DNA of 64,000 nucleotides from Nocardioides sp. S5 (GTDB lineage Bacteria > Actinomycetota > Actinomycetes > Propionibacteriales > Nocardioidaceae). Below are positions 33,792 to 42,049 of this stretch, piece by piece. The stretch spans positions 1,364,001-1,428,000 of the forward strand of contig NZ_CP022296.1 in the NCBI RefSeq assembly GCF_017310035.1, given 5' to 3'. Made by a program: the position numbers and the translations under genes. How positions within the stretch are numbered: the stretch's first letter is position 1; the number at the start of each line of letters is the position of its first letter. The notes below the pieces were generated by a model, which ran no database searches, had not been told where the DNA came from, and worked only from the letters and a program-made list of their open reading frames with translations.

Positions 33792-34597
33792 CCGCCGGCT
33801 GGCTCGAGGGGCGGCGAGCGCTGGTCGTGGGCGCGGGCTCGGGCATCGGCCGGGCGGTTGTGGACGTCTTCCTCGCCGAGGGAGCGCGAGTCGCGGTCCT
33901 GGAGCGCGATCCGGACAAGAGCGCGGCGATCGGGGCGGCCCTGCCCGAAGTCCCGGTCACCGTCGGCGACGCGGTCACCCGTCAGGCCAACGACGCCGCG
34001 GTCACCGCGGCGGTCGAGGCCTTCGGGGGGCTGGACGTTCTGGTCAACTGCGTGGGGGTGTTCGACTTCTACCGCAGTCTTCTCGACCTCGACGCCGACG
34101 TGCTAGACGTCGCCTTCGACGAGATGTTCCGCACCAATGTGCTTTCCCACTTGCAGTCCGTGAAAGCGGCACTGCCCCATCTGCAGGCGTCGGGGCGCGG
34201 AGTGGTGCTCCTTACAGAGTCGACGTCCTCCTATTTCCCGGGTCGAGGCGGCGTTCTGTACCTGTCCTCGAAGTTCGCCGTCCGCGGGATCGTCACGGCG
34301 CTCGCCCACGACCTGGCGCCGGAGGTGCGGGTCAACGGGGTCGCACCGGGCGGCACGCTGGGCACCGACCTGCGTGGGTTGCCTAGCCTGGGAACTGCGG
34401 GGCGCAGCCTGGGCGACATCCCGGGCCGCGCCGAGGAACTGGCGTCCCGGGTACCGCTGCAGGTCGCGCTGACGGCTGTGGACCACGCGTGGAGCTACGT
34501 GTTCCTAGCCTCCGACCGGTCCCGTGGCATCACCGGCGGGGTGGTCCACCCCGACGGCGGGATCGGCGTCTCCGCTTCCCCCAGGAAACGTTCCTGA
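33788..34597 (+). CDS. phtB: cis-Phthalate dihydrodiol dehydrogenase (SDR)
   Basis: The product is 269 residues, a classical short-chain dehydrogenase. The cofactor motif VVGAGSGIGRAV is at 13-24, the NAG-type motif is written LVNCVGVF, the catalytic Ser lies in LLTESTSSY and YLSSK holds Tyr and Lys. It would oxidise the phthalate 3,4-dihydrodiol to 3,4-dihydroxyphthalate with NAD+. The gene overlaps its neighbours by four bases at the start. Confidence 0.88.
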   Translation: MTAGWLEGRRALVVGAGSGIGRAVVDVFLAEGARVAVLERDPDKSAAIGAALPEVPVTVGDAVTRQANDAAVTAAVEAFGGLDVLVNCVGVFDFYRSLLDLDADVLDVAFDEMFRTNVLSHLQSVKAALPHLQASGRGVVLLTESTSSYFPGRGGVLYLSSKFAVRGIVTALAHDLAPEVRVNGVAPGGTLGTDLRGLPSLGTAGRSLGDIPGRAEELASRVPLQVALTAVDHAWSYVFLASDRSRGITGGVVHPDGGIGVSASPRKRS

Positions 34598-34627
34598 CCC
34601 ACCCCCCATCGAACAAAAGGAGAGCTC

Positions 34628-34822
34628 ATGCCCCGGTTGTTGGCCGACGTCAAGGCCTGTCAGGGATACGGCAACTGCATCACCGGCGCACCCGACGCCT
34701 ACGACATCGACGACGACGGCAAGGTTGTGCTCCTGACCGAGGAGATCAGCGACGCCGACCGGCCGCGGGTCGAGGAAGCCGCGCGCAGTTGTCCGGCCAA
34801 CGCGCTGAGCATCGAGGGCTGA
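34628..34822 (+). CDS. phtA3: [3Fe-4S] ferredoxin of phthalate dioxygenase
   Basis: The product is 64 residues; ATG 34628 follows AAAGGAGAGCTC. The cluster ligands are C11 and C17 (CQGYGNC, with the middle Cys of 4Fe-4S types missing) and C55 (SCPANAL). This is the [3Fe-4S] pattern typical of actinobacterial phthalate and angular dioxygenases. It passes electrons from PhtA4 to PhtA1. Confidence 0.92.
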   Translation: MPRLLADVKACQGYGNCITGAPDAYDIDDDGKVVLLTEEISDADRPRVEEAARSCPANALSIEG

Positions 34823-36060
34823 TGACGGATCCCCGGACCGTAGTCGTCGTCGGAGCGTCGGTCGCCGGCGTGCGGACGGCCCAGTCTCTGCGTACCGAGG
34901 GCTTCGGCGGTCGCATCGTCCTCGTGGGCGACGAGCCGGACCTGCCCTATGACAAGCCGCCGCTGTCCAAGCAATTCTTGACCGGCTGTTGGTCCGTTGA
35001 ACGGATCGCGCTGCTGACCGCCGAGGCGGCGGCAGCAGCCGGGATCGAGCTGTGCCTGGGGGTCGCGGCGCAGCGTCTGGACGTCGCCGACCGGCAGGTG
35101 GTGCTCATTGATGGGAGCACGATCGACTACGACGCTGCGGTGCTCGCCACCGGTGCTGCCGCGCGCCCCGCCCCGTGGTCGGCCACATCGGGGGTGCATG
35201 TGCTGCGTTCCATGGCCGACGCACGCGCGCTGCGTGACGACCTGGAGGTCGACCGGCCAGTTGTGATCATCGGCGGGGGCTTTATCGGCGCGGAGGTGGC
35301 AGCCACCGCGCACGCCCTGGGCAGAGAAGTCACCGTCGTCGATCCCCTTTCCGCTCCGATCGGACGCGTCGTCGGCCGAGAGGTCGGAGAGTTGTTCGTC
35401 GACCTGCACACCCGGCACGGCGTGACCACGAAGTTCGGGGTGGGTGTCGAGTCGGTCGAGGGCGAAGCCGGTGACCTAACGGTGCAGTTGACCGACGGTT
35501 CGCAGTTGGCGGCGGGGACCGTCGTGGTCGGGATCGGCGCCGTTCCCAACGACGGCTGGCTGGCGGGCTCGGGCCTCCTCGTGGACGACGGCGTCGTCTG
35601 CGACGAGCACTGCCGGGCGGTCGACGCCGCCGACGTGTACGCCGTCGGTGACGTGCTGCGGTGGTTCCACCCGGGACACGGAGAGCATGTGCGAGTCGAG
35701 CACTGGACCAACGCGGTTGAGTCCGCTGCCGTGGTGGCACACAACATCGCCCACCCCGAGGAGCTGCGGTCCCACTGCCCGGTCGAGTACGTGTGGAGCG
35801 ACCAGTACGACTGGAAGATTCAGATCGTCGGCCGGCCGGTTGGGGCGACCCGGCACACGCTGGTGGGGGACCTGACTAGTGCCCATCCCCGCGGAGCGGC
35901 GGTCTACACCGATGACAGCGGGGACCTGCGGGGAGCGGTCGCGGTTAACTGGCCCAAGGCGTTGCTGGTCTGCCGGAGGGCGGTGGGTGCGGGCGCGTCG
36001 TTCGACGACGTCGTCGCCCAGCTCGATCGGCTGTCGGCCGCGGGGGCGGCGCCGGCATGA
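34822..36060 (+). CDS. phtA4: Ferredoxin reductase
   Basis: The product is 412 residues from ATG 34822, overlapping the ferredoxin stop (TGATG). It has an FAD motif VVVGASVAGVRTAQSL at the N-terminus, an NAD motif VIIGGGFIGAEVAA near 150 and the FAD-binding VYAVGDVLRW near 275. It moves electrons from NADH to ferredoxin. It is the only ferredoxin reductase gene seen in the window, so it may also serve the angular dioxygenase. Confidence 0.93.
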   Translation: MTDPRTVVVVGASVAGVRTAQSLRTEGFGGRIVLVGDEPDLPYDKPPLSKQFLTGCWSVERIALLTAEAAAAAGIELCLGVAAQRLDVADRQVVLIDGSTIDYDAAVLATGAAARPAPWSATSGVHVLRSMADARALRDDLEVDRPVVIIGGGFIGAEVAATAHALGREVTVVDPLSAPIGRVVGREVGELFVDLHTRHGVTTKFGVGVESVEGEAGDLTVQLTDGSQLAAGTVVVGIGAVPNDGWLAGSGLLVDDGVVCDEHCRAVDAADVYAVGDVLRWFHPGHGEHVRVEHWTNAVESAAVVAHNIAHPEELRSHCPVEYVWSDQYDWKIQIVGRPVGATRHTLVGDLTSAHPRGAAVYTDDSGDLRGAVAVNWPKALLVCRRAVGAGASFDDVVAQLDRLSAAGAAPA

Positions 36061-36776
36061 GCGGTGGGTACGCCGCTGAGCGGCAGCTCGTCGCGGATGC
36101 ATGTCGGGTCGCCGCAGCTCGTGGGCTGTCCGACGGGTTCCTGGGCCACGTCAGCCTGCGGATCGACGAGGAACGCTTGTTGATCCGCTGCCGCGGCCCT
36201 CAGGAGCGGGGCTTGGCCTGGACGACGGCCGCCGACGTCCACCTCGTTGACCAGGGCGGCGCCCCTGGAGCTCCGGGCGAGCTCGATGGATGGTCTCCAC
36301 CGAACGAATTGCCGCTGCATGTGGAGGTGCTGCGTTCCCGGCCGGAGGCCGCCTCAGTCGTCCACGTGCACCCGCGGGCGGTAGTCGCAGCAGACCTGGC
36401 TGGCCTCGCGATCCGCCCCATCGTCGGTGCGTTCGACATCCCGGGCGCCAAGCTGGCCGCCGGCGGGGTGCCCGTCTACCCGCGTGGCGTGCTCGTTCGG
36501 AGCCGTGGCCTGGCCTTGGAGATGGTGGCGGCCATGGGTAAGCGGCCGGTCGTCGTGCTCCGCGGGCACGGCTTGACTAGCAGCGGTGGATCGGTCCAGG
36601 AAGCGGTCCTGCGGGCGATCAGCGTGGACTCTCTGGCCCGGCTGTCCCTCCAGATCGCCGCGGCGGGAGGGGCGCAAGCGGATCTGCCGGCCGAGGACTT
36701 GGCGGCGCTGCCCGACCTCGGACCGGGCTTCAACGAGGGCGTGGCGTGGCGGCATGAAGTCGCCAGGATGGGGTGA
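36057..36776 (+). CDS. phtC: 3,4-Dihydroxyphthalate decarboxylase (class II aldolase family)
   Basis: The product is 239 residues of the class II aldolase/adducin fold. Metal ligands are suggested by VVHVHPRAV (two His near 100) and VLRGHGLTSSGGS (His near 165), with an acidic residue in NELPLHVEV. In pht/pad operons the enzyme at this place removes the 2-carboxyl of 3,4-dihydroxyphthalate to give protocatechuate. The start overlaps phtA4 by four bases. Function is assigned from position as well as fold. Confidence 0.82.
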   Translation: MSGGYAAERQLVADACRVAAARGLSDGFLGHVSLRIDEERLLIRCRGPQERGLAWTTAADVHLVDQGGAPGAPGELDGWSPPNELPLHVEVLRSRPEAASVVHVHPRAVVAADLAGLAIRPIVGAFDIPGAKLAAGGVPVYPRGVLVRSRGLALEMVAAMGKRPVVVLRGHGLTSSGGSVQEAVLRAISVDSLARLSLQIAAAGGAQADLPAEDLAALPDLGPGFNEGVAWRHEVARMG

Positions 36777-36839
36777 CCGCCGGGGCGCAGGTCCTCGGCG
36801 TCGGTCCCTGCGCAGCAGACACCCCGTAGCCTCAGACCC

Positions 36840-37634
36840 ATGAGAGCGATGTCGAACCTGCCGCCGACACCGGAATTTGGCTCGGCGCCGCAGTACCCGA
36901 TCGAGTCGGTGGACAACGCACTCCGGGTGGTGCTGCTGCTGGGGGAGCACCCCAGCCTGCGGCTGACGGACGTCAGCAAGTACCTGGGGGTGGCATCATC
37001 CACTGCCCACCGGCTGCTTGCCATGCTCCAGTACCGCGGCTACGTCCGGCAGGATGCCGCGACGCGCAGTTACGTCCCGGGGCCGACCCTGGACTCGCTG
37101 GCCTTCGGTCTGCTGCGCCGACTCGACGCCCGAGACCGGGCACGCCCGGTGCTCGAGCGGCTCAACAACGATCTGGGGGAGACGGTGCACCTGGGCCGGC
37201 TCGAGGGGAACGAGGTCCACTTTATCGATTCCATCGAGAGTGATCGGGCCCTGCGAGTGGCCAACCGGCTCGGGCGCAGCATGCCCGCCCATTGCACTTC
37301 CACCGGCAAGGCGCTGCTGGCCATGCTGACTGACGATGAGCTACATCTGCTTTATCCCGACGAGCGGCTCATCCAGCTCACCCCGCATTCGCTAGGCACC
37401 CGGACCGAGCTTCTCGACGCGGTGCGCACGATCCGTTCCCGGGGGTTCGCGACGAGCAAGGAGGAGAGCGAGGAGGGTGTCGCCTCCCTCGCCGTCGCAC
37501 TGGCCTCGACCCGCTCTCCGCGGTTGGCGGTCAACGCCTCGCTGCCGCTCAGTCGCATGAGCTCGGCGACCGAGCAGGACATCCTCACTCGGCTGGTAGC
37601 TGCGGCGGAGGAGATCGACCACCTCCTGCTCTGA
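36840..37634 (+). CDS. phtR: IclR-family regulator of the pht operon
   Basis: The product is 264 residues. It has a winged helix (LRLTDVSKYLGVASSTAHRL) and an IclR effector domain (ETVHLGRLEGNEVHFIDSI, MPAHCTSTGKALLAM). It lies 64 bases after phtC on the same strand, as in phtR/padR. ATG 36840 and 36849 are both possible starts. It probably senses phthalate or a product of it. Confidence 0.85.
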   Translation: MRAMSNLPPTPEFGSAPQYPIESVDNALRVVLLLGEHPSLRLTDVSKYLGVASSTAHRLLAMLQYRGYVRQDAATRSYVPGPTLDSLAFGLLRRLDARDRARPVLERLNNDLGETVHLGRLEGNEVHFIDSIESDRALRVANRLGRSMPAHCTSTGKALLAMLTDDELHLLYPDERLIQLTPHSLGTRTELLDAVRTIRSRGFATSKEESEEGVASLAVALASTRSPRLAVNASLPLSRMSSATEQDILTRLVAAAEEIDHLLL

Positions 37635-37665
37635 TCGGCGTGGTCAGTCCGAGGTCGGCTGGGCC

Positions 37666-38580
37666 TCAGGCGGGACTGGGCTGCCCGCCGTCCCGGTCCA
37701 GCCGGTTGCCGGTCCCCTGGACGTGGCGCACAAAGGACCGCACCGCCGGGGCGATGCCTCCTTCGCGTGACCAGTAGATCCACAGCGGGGCGCTCATCGG
37801 GGTGTGCTCGTCGACCAGCGCTGGCCATCTCGCCGAGTCGTCGGCACTGAGGTTGTCGTCGGCGATGACGGCCACGCCCAGCCCGGCCCGGGCGAGCGCA
37901 ACGAGTGTGGTGGCGTTGACGCTCTCCGACGTGATGTCGAGCCCGAAGCCCCCTGCCCGCAGCGCCGGCTCCAGCAGGCGCCGGGTGAGGCTATCGGCGG
38001 ACCCGGTGAGCACCGGCTGGCCACGCAATTCAGCGACCGAGACGTGGCTCCGGCCCCGCCAAGCGTGGTCGTCGGAGGTCACCACCGCCAGCCGCACGTC
38101 GCCGAGCTGGTGGCCCGCAAGACGCTGGTCGGCCTGCCCGAGGCCCGTCACGAGATCGACGTCCCCGTTAAGCACCTGTTCGATCGCGGGCAGGCCCGAG
38201 TACTCGTGGACGGCGACGTGGATAGCGGGATGCGCCGACCGGAAGGTGCCGATCAGGGGCGCGAGGAACCGTGGCACGTGCGGATATGCGCAGGCCACCG
38301 TGACGACGCCCGCTCGACCGCGAGCGAGTTCGTGGGCAAACTGGGAGACCGACTCCGCTCGATTCAGCAGGTAGTCGGCGCGGGGCAGCAATTGATTCCC
38401 GGCACCGGTGAGCTGTACTCCGCGGCCGGACCTCTCGAAGAGGGCGATGCCCAGCTCCGCCTCCAGCGCCTTGACCGAACGCCACAGCGAGGGCTGCGGC
38501 ACGTCGAGGGTGGCGGCGGCGCGGAGGAACGACCCCTCGCGGGCCACCGCAACGAGATACCTGAGTTGACGCAGCTCCAC
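37666..38580 (-). CDS. LysR-family regulator divergent from flnB
   Basis: The product is 304 residues, the usual LysR length. The winged helix is at the N-terminus (LRYLVAVAREGSFLRAAATL, then VPQPSLWRSVKALEAELG), followed by a periplasmic-binding-like effector domain. It is divergent from flnB across a 127-base gap and is therefore the likely activator of the flnB-dbfA operon; the coinducer would be a pathway intermediate. It is transcribed toward phtR. Confidence 0.88.
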   Translation of the reverse strand: MELRQLRYLVAVAREGSFLRAAATLDVPQPSLWRSVKALEAELGIALFERSGRGVQLTGAGNQLLPRADYLLNRAESVSQFAHELARGRAGVVTVACAYPHVPRFLAPLIGTFRSAHPAIHVAVHEYSGLPAIEQVLNGDVDLVTGLGQADQRLAGHQLGDVRLAVVTSDDHAWRGRSHVSVAELRGQPVLTGSADSLTRRLLEPALRAGGFGLDITSESVNATTLVALARAGLGVAVIADDNLSADDSARWPALVDEHTPMSAPLWIYWSREGGIAPAVRSFVRHVQGTGNRLDRDGGQPSPA

Positions 38581-38601
38581 GCACGGCTCCTAGTTACACC
38601 A

Positions 38602-39810
38602 GTGAATAGCTCGATCCCAGAATAGACCGTAGACAGCGCGTGATGAGGGTCATACGCTCCTATGTGTACTGCAAGGCAGAAAGTCGTCCTACCTTGAGGA
38701 GAATTGGATGTCGGAGTCTGGTGGAGGAACCGTGGCCACTGCGCGGCAGCGTCAGCTGGTCGAGCGGGCACTCGGTGAGTGGCAGGGCGAGGTGGCGGGT
38801 CGAGTCATCGTTGTCACCGGTGGAGCCCGCGGCATCGGCCGTTCCCTCTGCGAGGGACTGTTGCGCGCCGGCGCCAAGGTCGTTGCAGCGGACCTGACGT
38901 GGGACGACGCTGACGACTTCCGCAAGCAGCTGGAGTCGGACGGCAGCGGCATGGCCGTCGACATGGACATCACCGACGACGACGCCCTCGACGCCGCCCG
39001 AGACGCTGTAATCGACAGGTTCGGGACCGTCGACGTCCTAGTGAACAACGCGTCTCTGGTCTCCGAAACCCTCTTCCCGCCCACAGGCCACCGGAACACC
39101 CTTGACACGACCGACCGCGACTGGGAGGTGATGTTCGGCGTCAACGTGTTCGGCACGCTGAAGGCCATCCGCCGGTTCATCGAGCCGATGCGGGCCCAGC
39201 AGCGGGGCAGCATCGTCAACGTCGTCAGCAGTGGCGTCCTGGCCGTCGCCGCCGGCGGCGGCTACCACGGGCTGCGCCCGTGGACGGTCGAGATGCCTTA
39301 CCAGGCCACCAAGGCCGCCGTGATGGCGCTGACCTTCTACCTCGCCGAGGAGGTGCGCGGCGACGGGGTCGCGGTTAACGCGATCATGCCGGGGCACACC
39401 CGAGCGTCGTGGTTCGACGCCACCGCCCGGGCCTTCAACGAGCAGGGCATCGCCTACTTCATGCGCCCGGCGATTCCCGAGCACCTGCTGCCGATCTCGC
39501 TCTTCCTCGCAGCCCAGGACAGCGCGGGGGCGTCCGGGCGCCTCTACTACGTGCCGGAGTGGAACTACGACCACGGCTACGGGGACTACGCCGCGTGGCA
39601 GGACCATGAGCTGCCTCCGGACATGGAGGAGATCTACAGCCGGCTGGAAGCCGCGACCCCGTCATACGAGCGGGCCGGCGTGGCCCACCTCCCCTTCGAC
39701 GCGCAGGGCGCCCTGTACGCCGCGGGCATGGCTAACCTCGGGGCCCAGAACAGTTGGACCAGCAATGACAGCGCTCAGTGATACCGCAGACGCCCAGACG
39801 ATCCGCTTAC
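38602..39810 (+). repeat. 1.2-kb direct repeat, copy 1 (flnB with its promoter)
   Basis: This segment is repeated almost perfectly at 58731-59940, shifted by 20,130 bases. Homology starts at AGTG(A/G)ATAGCTCGATCCC and ends at CGCCCAGACG. I see one one-base indel and a few substitutions upstream of the gene and one synonymous change within it (CTG versus CTC at 38892-38894). Confidence 0.95.
38708..39781 (+). CDS. flnB: FlnB-type short-chain dehydrogenase (fluorenol / angular diol), copy 1
   Basis: The product is 357 residues; ATG 38708 follows TTGAGGAGAATTGG. It has TGGARGIG at 37-44, NNASLV near 113, catalytic Ser in NVVSSGV and YQATK with Y198 and K202. About 90 extra C-terminal residues (RLYYVPEWNYDHGYGDY...) distinguish it from classical SDRs. 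In the DBF63 pathway FlnB oxidises 9-fluorenol to 9-fluorenone and the angular diol of fluorenone to 2'-carboxy-2,3-dihydroxybiphenyl. It precedes dbfA1 by 99 bases. The assignment comes from gene order and my recollection of that system. Confidence 0.82.
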   Translation: MSESGGGTVATARQRQLVERALGEWQGEVAGRVIVVTGGARGIGRSLCEGLLRAGAKVVAADLTWDDADDFRKQLESDGSGMAVDMDITDDDALDAARDAVIDRFGTVDVLVNNASLVSETLFPPTGHRNTLDTTDRDWEVMFGVNVFGTLKAIRRFIEPMRAQQRGSIVNVVSSGVLAVAAGGGYHGLRPWTVEMPYQATKAAVMALTFYLAEEVRGDGVAVNAIMPGHTRASWFDATARAFNEQGIAYFMRPAIPEHLLPISLFLAAQDSAGASGRLYYVPEWNYDHGYGDYAAWQDHELPPDMEEIYSRLEAATPSYERAGVAHLPFDAQGALYAAGMANLGAQNSWTSNDSAQ

Positions 39811-39880
39811 AGGTGGGCCGTTCGGGTCCGCCCTCCCATCTCACCTCACGCAACCCGTCAGACCCCGAGAGGACCCGATC

Positions 39881-41212
39881 ATGACCAGCATCAGCGAACG
39901 CCCCGTTGACGTGGCCGCCGCAGGACTGCACGACCTGGTGAAGCCCGACGAGGGCGCCGTCAGCCGAACGGTCTTCGTCGACGAGGAAATCTACCGCAAG
40001 GAATTGGACCGGGTATTCACCAAGACGTGGTTGTTCATCGGCCACGAGTCCCAGTTGAGTGAGCCGGGCGACTACCTGACGAACTTCATGGGCGAGGACC
40101 CTGTGATCGCCACTCGCGGTGCGGACGGAGTGATCCGGGTGATGCTCAACTCCTGCGCCCACCGGGGCATGGCCGTGTGTAGCACCGACGCCGGGTCCTC
40201 GAAGTTCTTCCGCTGCCCCTACCACGGCTGGACCTACAGCAACAATGGCGATCTGATCGGTGTACCTCGCGCAGATACCGTCTACAATGGCGAACTGGAC
40301 AAGTCGCGGCTAGGTCTGAAGACCGTTCCGCGGGTGGAGAACTACAAGGGATTCATCTTCGCCAATTGGGACAAGGACGCCATCCCGCTGGTGGACTACC
40401 TCGGCGCTGACCAGCTCTGGTATCTGGACCTAGCCTTCGAGGCGCCGCTCGGCGGGCTCGAGGTGATCGGCCCCACGATGAAGTTCCGGATCAAGGCCAA
40501 CTGGAAGCTGGCGGCGGAGAACTTCGCCGGCGACGACTACCACGTGCTCTACACTCACGGGTCGGCCTTCCAGATCGGCTTCCTCCCCGACTACGACATG
40601 CTCGCCGACTACATCGCACACTTCGACCACGGCCACGGGATGGGCGACATCAGCAAGCCCGGCCGGGCCTATCAGAACGACGTCGGGATGGCTCAGTTCC
40701 TCGGGCCGGAGGCGATCGAGTACCTCACCGCCGTGCACGAGCGGCTCAAGGCCCGGGTCTCCCCGCTGCAGGCGGAGATGCACGGGCTCGGTGAGGGCAA
40801 TATCTTCCCGAACCTGTCATGGATCAAGTTCGGCGTCTTCCACGTCTTCGGGCTCTTCCAATGGCACCCGAGGGGACCGGGTGAGATCGAGGTCTGGCAG
40901 ACGGCGCTCTTCGACCGCGACGCGCCGCAGTCGGTCAAGGACTTCGCCCGCACCCAGATGTCCCAGGAGAACGCCGCGGCCGGGATCTTCGGCCAGGACG
41001 ATGGCGAGAACTTCGAGCAAATCACCGAGTCCGCCCGCGGGGTGGTCTCTCAGACCCGGGATTTCAACTACGCGATGGGCCTGGGGCACGAGGGCGAGAT
41101 CCACGAGGAGGGATACCCCGGCCATTTGGGGCCCCACTATTCGGAGCAGAACCACCGCAACTTCTATCGCTACTGGCTCGAACTCATGACCACCCCGGGA
41201 GAGCAGAAATGA
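39881..41212 (+). CDS. dbfA1: Angular dioxygenase large subunit (fluorene/dibenzofuran)
   Basis: The product is 443 residues from ATG 39881. Rieske ligands are C92, H94, C112 and H115 (CAHRG, CPYHGW); catalytic iron ligands are H221 and H226 (DDYHVLYTHG) with D218, plus a late Asp in GQDDGENF. The alpha subunit is smaller than PhtA1. By context (flnB upstream; small subunit, hydrolase and LigB-type dioxygenase downstream) it is DbfA1, which attacks the carbon bearing the bridge oxygen of dibenzofuran or the angular position of fluorenone. Substrate range is inferred. Confidence 0.88.
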   Translation: MTSISERPVDVAAAGLHDLVKPDEGAVSRTVFVDEEIYRKELDRVFTKTWLFIGHESQLSEPGDYLTNFMGEDPVIATRGADGVIRVMLNSCAHRGMAVCSTDAGSSKFFRCPYHGWTYSNNGDLIGVPRADTVYNGELDKSRLGLKTVPRVENYKGFIFANWDKDAIPLVDYLGADQLWYLDLAFEAPLGGLEVIGPTMKFRIKANWKLAAENFAGDDYHVLYTHGSAFQIGFLPDYDMLADYIAHFDHGHGMGDISKPGRAYQNDVGMAQFLGPEAIEYLTAVHERLKARVSPLQAEMHGLGEGNIFPNLSWIKFGVFHVFGLFQWHPRGPGEIEVWQTALFDRDAPQSVKDFARTQMSQENAAAGIFGQDDGENFEQITESARGVVSQTRDFNYAMGLGHEGEIHEEGYPGHLGPHYSEQNHRNFYRYWLELMTTPGEQK

Positions 41213-41712
41213 CCACTTCCCTCACCGATCTGCGCCGCGACGTCGAGGACTTCCTCTACAGCGAGGCCAAGATGCTCGACGAGCAACGCTACGACGAGTG
41301 GCTCGACCTGTTCACCGAGGATGTCCATTACTGGATGCCGATCACGGAGACCCGTGAGGTGCGGCAGCACCGGGACCACGTCCCCGGCGAGTGGTCGCTC
41401 ATGGAGGAGGACGCCCGCTTCCTCGCCAAGCGGATGGAGCGCTTGGCCGGTGGCCTTGCCCACTCGGAGCAGCCGCGGTCGCGGACCCGTCGGTTCATCA
41501 GCAACGTCCTGGTCACCCCCGGGCCGGACGGCGACCTGGTAGCGGAGTGCAACTTCATCGTCTTCCAGTCCCGGCGGGCCAACTCCGAGCAGTTCTTCGT
41601 CGGCTCCCGTCGCGACCGGATCGTGACCTCCGGTGAGAACTGGAAGATCGCCGAACGGACCGTGCTCCTCGACCACCGGGTGCTGCCCCGTGCCATCTCC
41701 ATCTTCTTCTGA
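41209..41712 (+). CDS. dbfA2: Angular dioxygenase small subunit
   Basis: The product is 167 residues, overlapping dbfA1 by four bases. It has the beta-subunit pattern VEDFLYSEAKMLDEQRYDEW, VHYWMPITETR, RRFISNVLV and WKIAERTVLLDHRVLP. It forms the oxygenase with DbfA1 and carries no cofactor. Confidence 0.9.
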   Translation: MTTSLTDLRRDVEDFLYSEAKMLDEQRYDEWLDLFTEDVHYWMPITETREVRQHRDHVPGEWSLMEEDARFLAKRMERLAGGLAHSEQPRSRTRRFISNVLVTPGPDGDLVAECNFIVFQSRRANSEQFFVGSRRDRIVTSGENWKIAERTVLLDHRVLPRAISIFF

Positions 41713-42001
41713 GGCCCAGGCGGCTGACCTCGACGGCAGTCGGGACGTCGGGGCTGATGGCGCACCAGAGCCGAGTTCTTGGCTGCGCACCGGCTCTGCC
41801 GACGGCGAGCTCGTAGTCAGCAACGAGTTCGCCCGGGTGCGGGTACGCGCCGACCGAGACGGCAACGACCTTCGCCTGGCCATCCGTAGCCTGCGCACCG
41901 GCCGCGAGGTCTTCCTTGACGCGCTGCAGCTGGAGAGCCTCACCTGGCTCGACGAGAGGGCCTACACGACATTGCTCACCGAGCCGTTCGGACCGGAGTG
42001 A
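41690..42001 (+). CDS. Small conserved protein linked to ring-hydroxylating dioxygenase (angular copy)
   Basis: The product is about 103 residues from GTG 41690, overlapping the end of dbfA2 by 23 bases; a later start is possible. SNEFARVRVRADRDGNDLRL, AIRSLRTGREVFLD, ALQLESLTW and TEPFGPE align with the product at 33411-33791. Its position, directly after the small subunit, is the same. No known motif; function unknown. Confidence 0.68.
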   Translation: MPSPSSSEAQAADLDGSRDVGADGAPEPSSWLRTGSADGELVVSNEFARVRVRADRDGNDLRLAIRSLRTGREVFLDALQLESLTWLDERAYTTLLTEPFGPE

Positions 42002-42049
42002 CCGACCATCCCGCACCGGCCGCACGGCCGAACAGAGAGGAGCCTTAAC

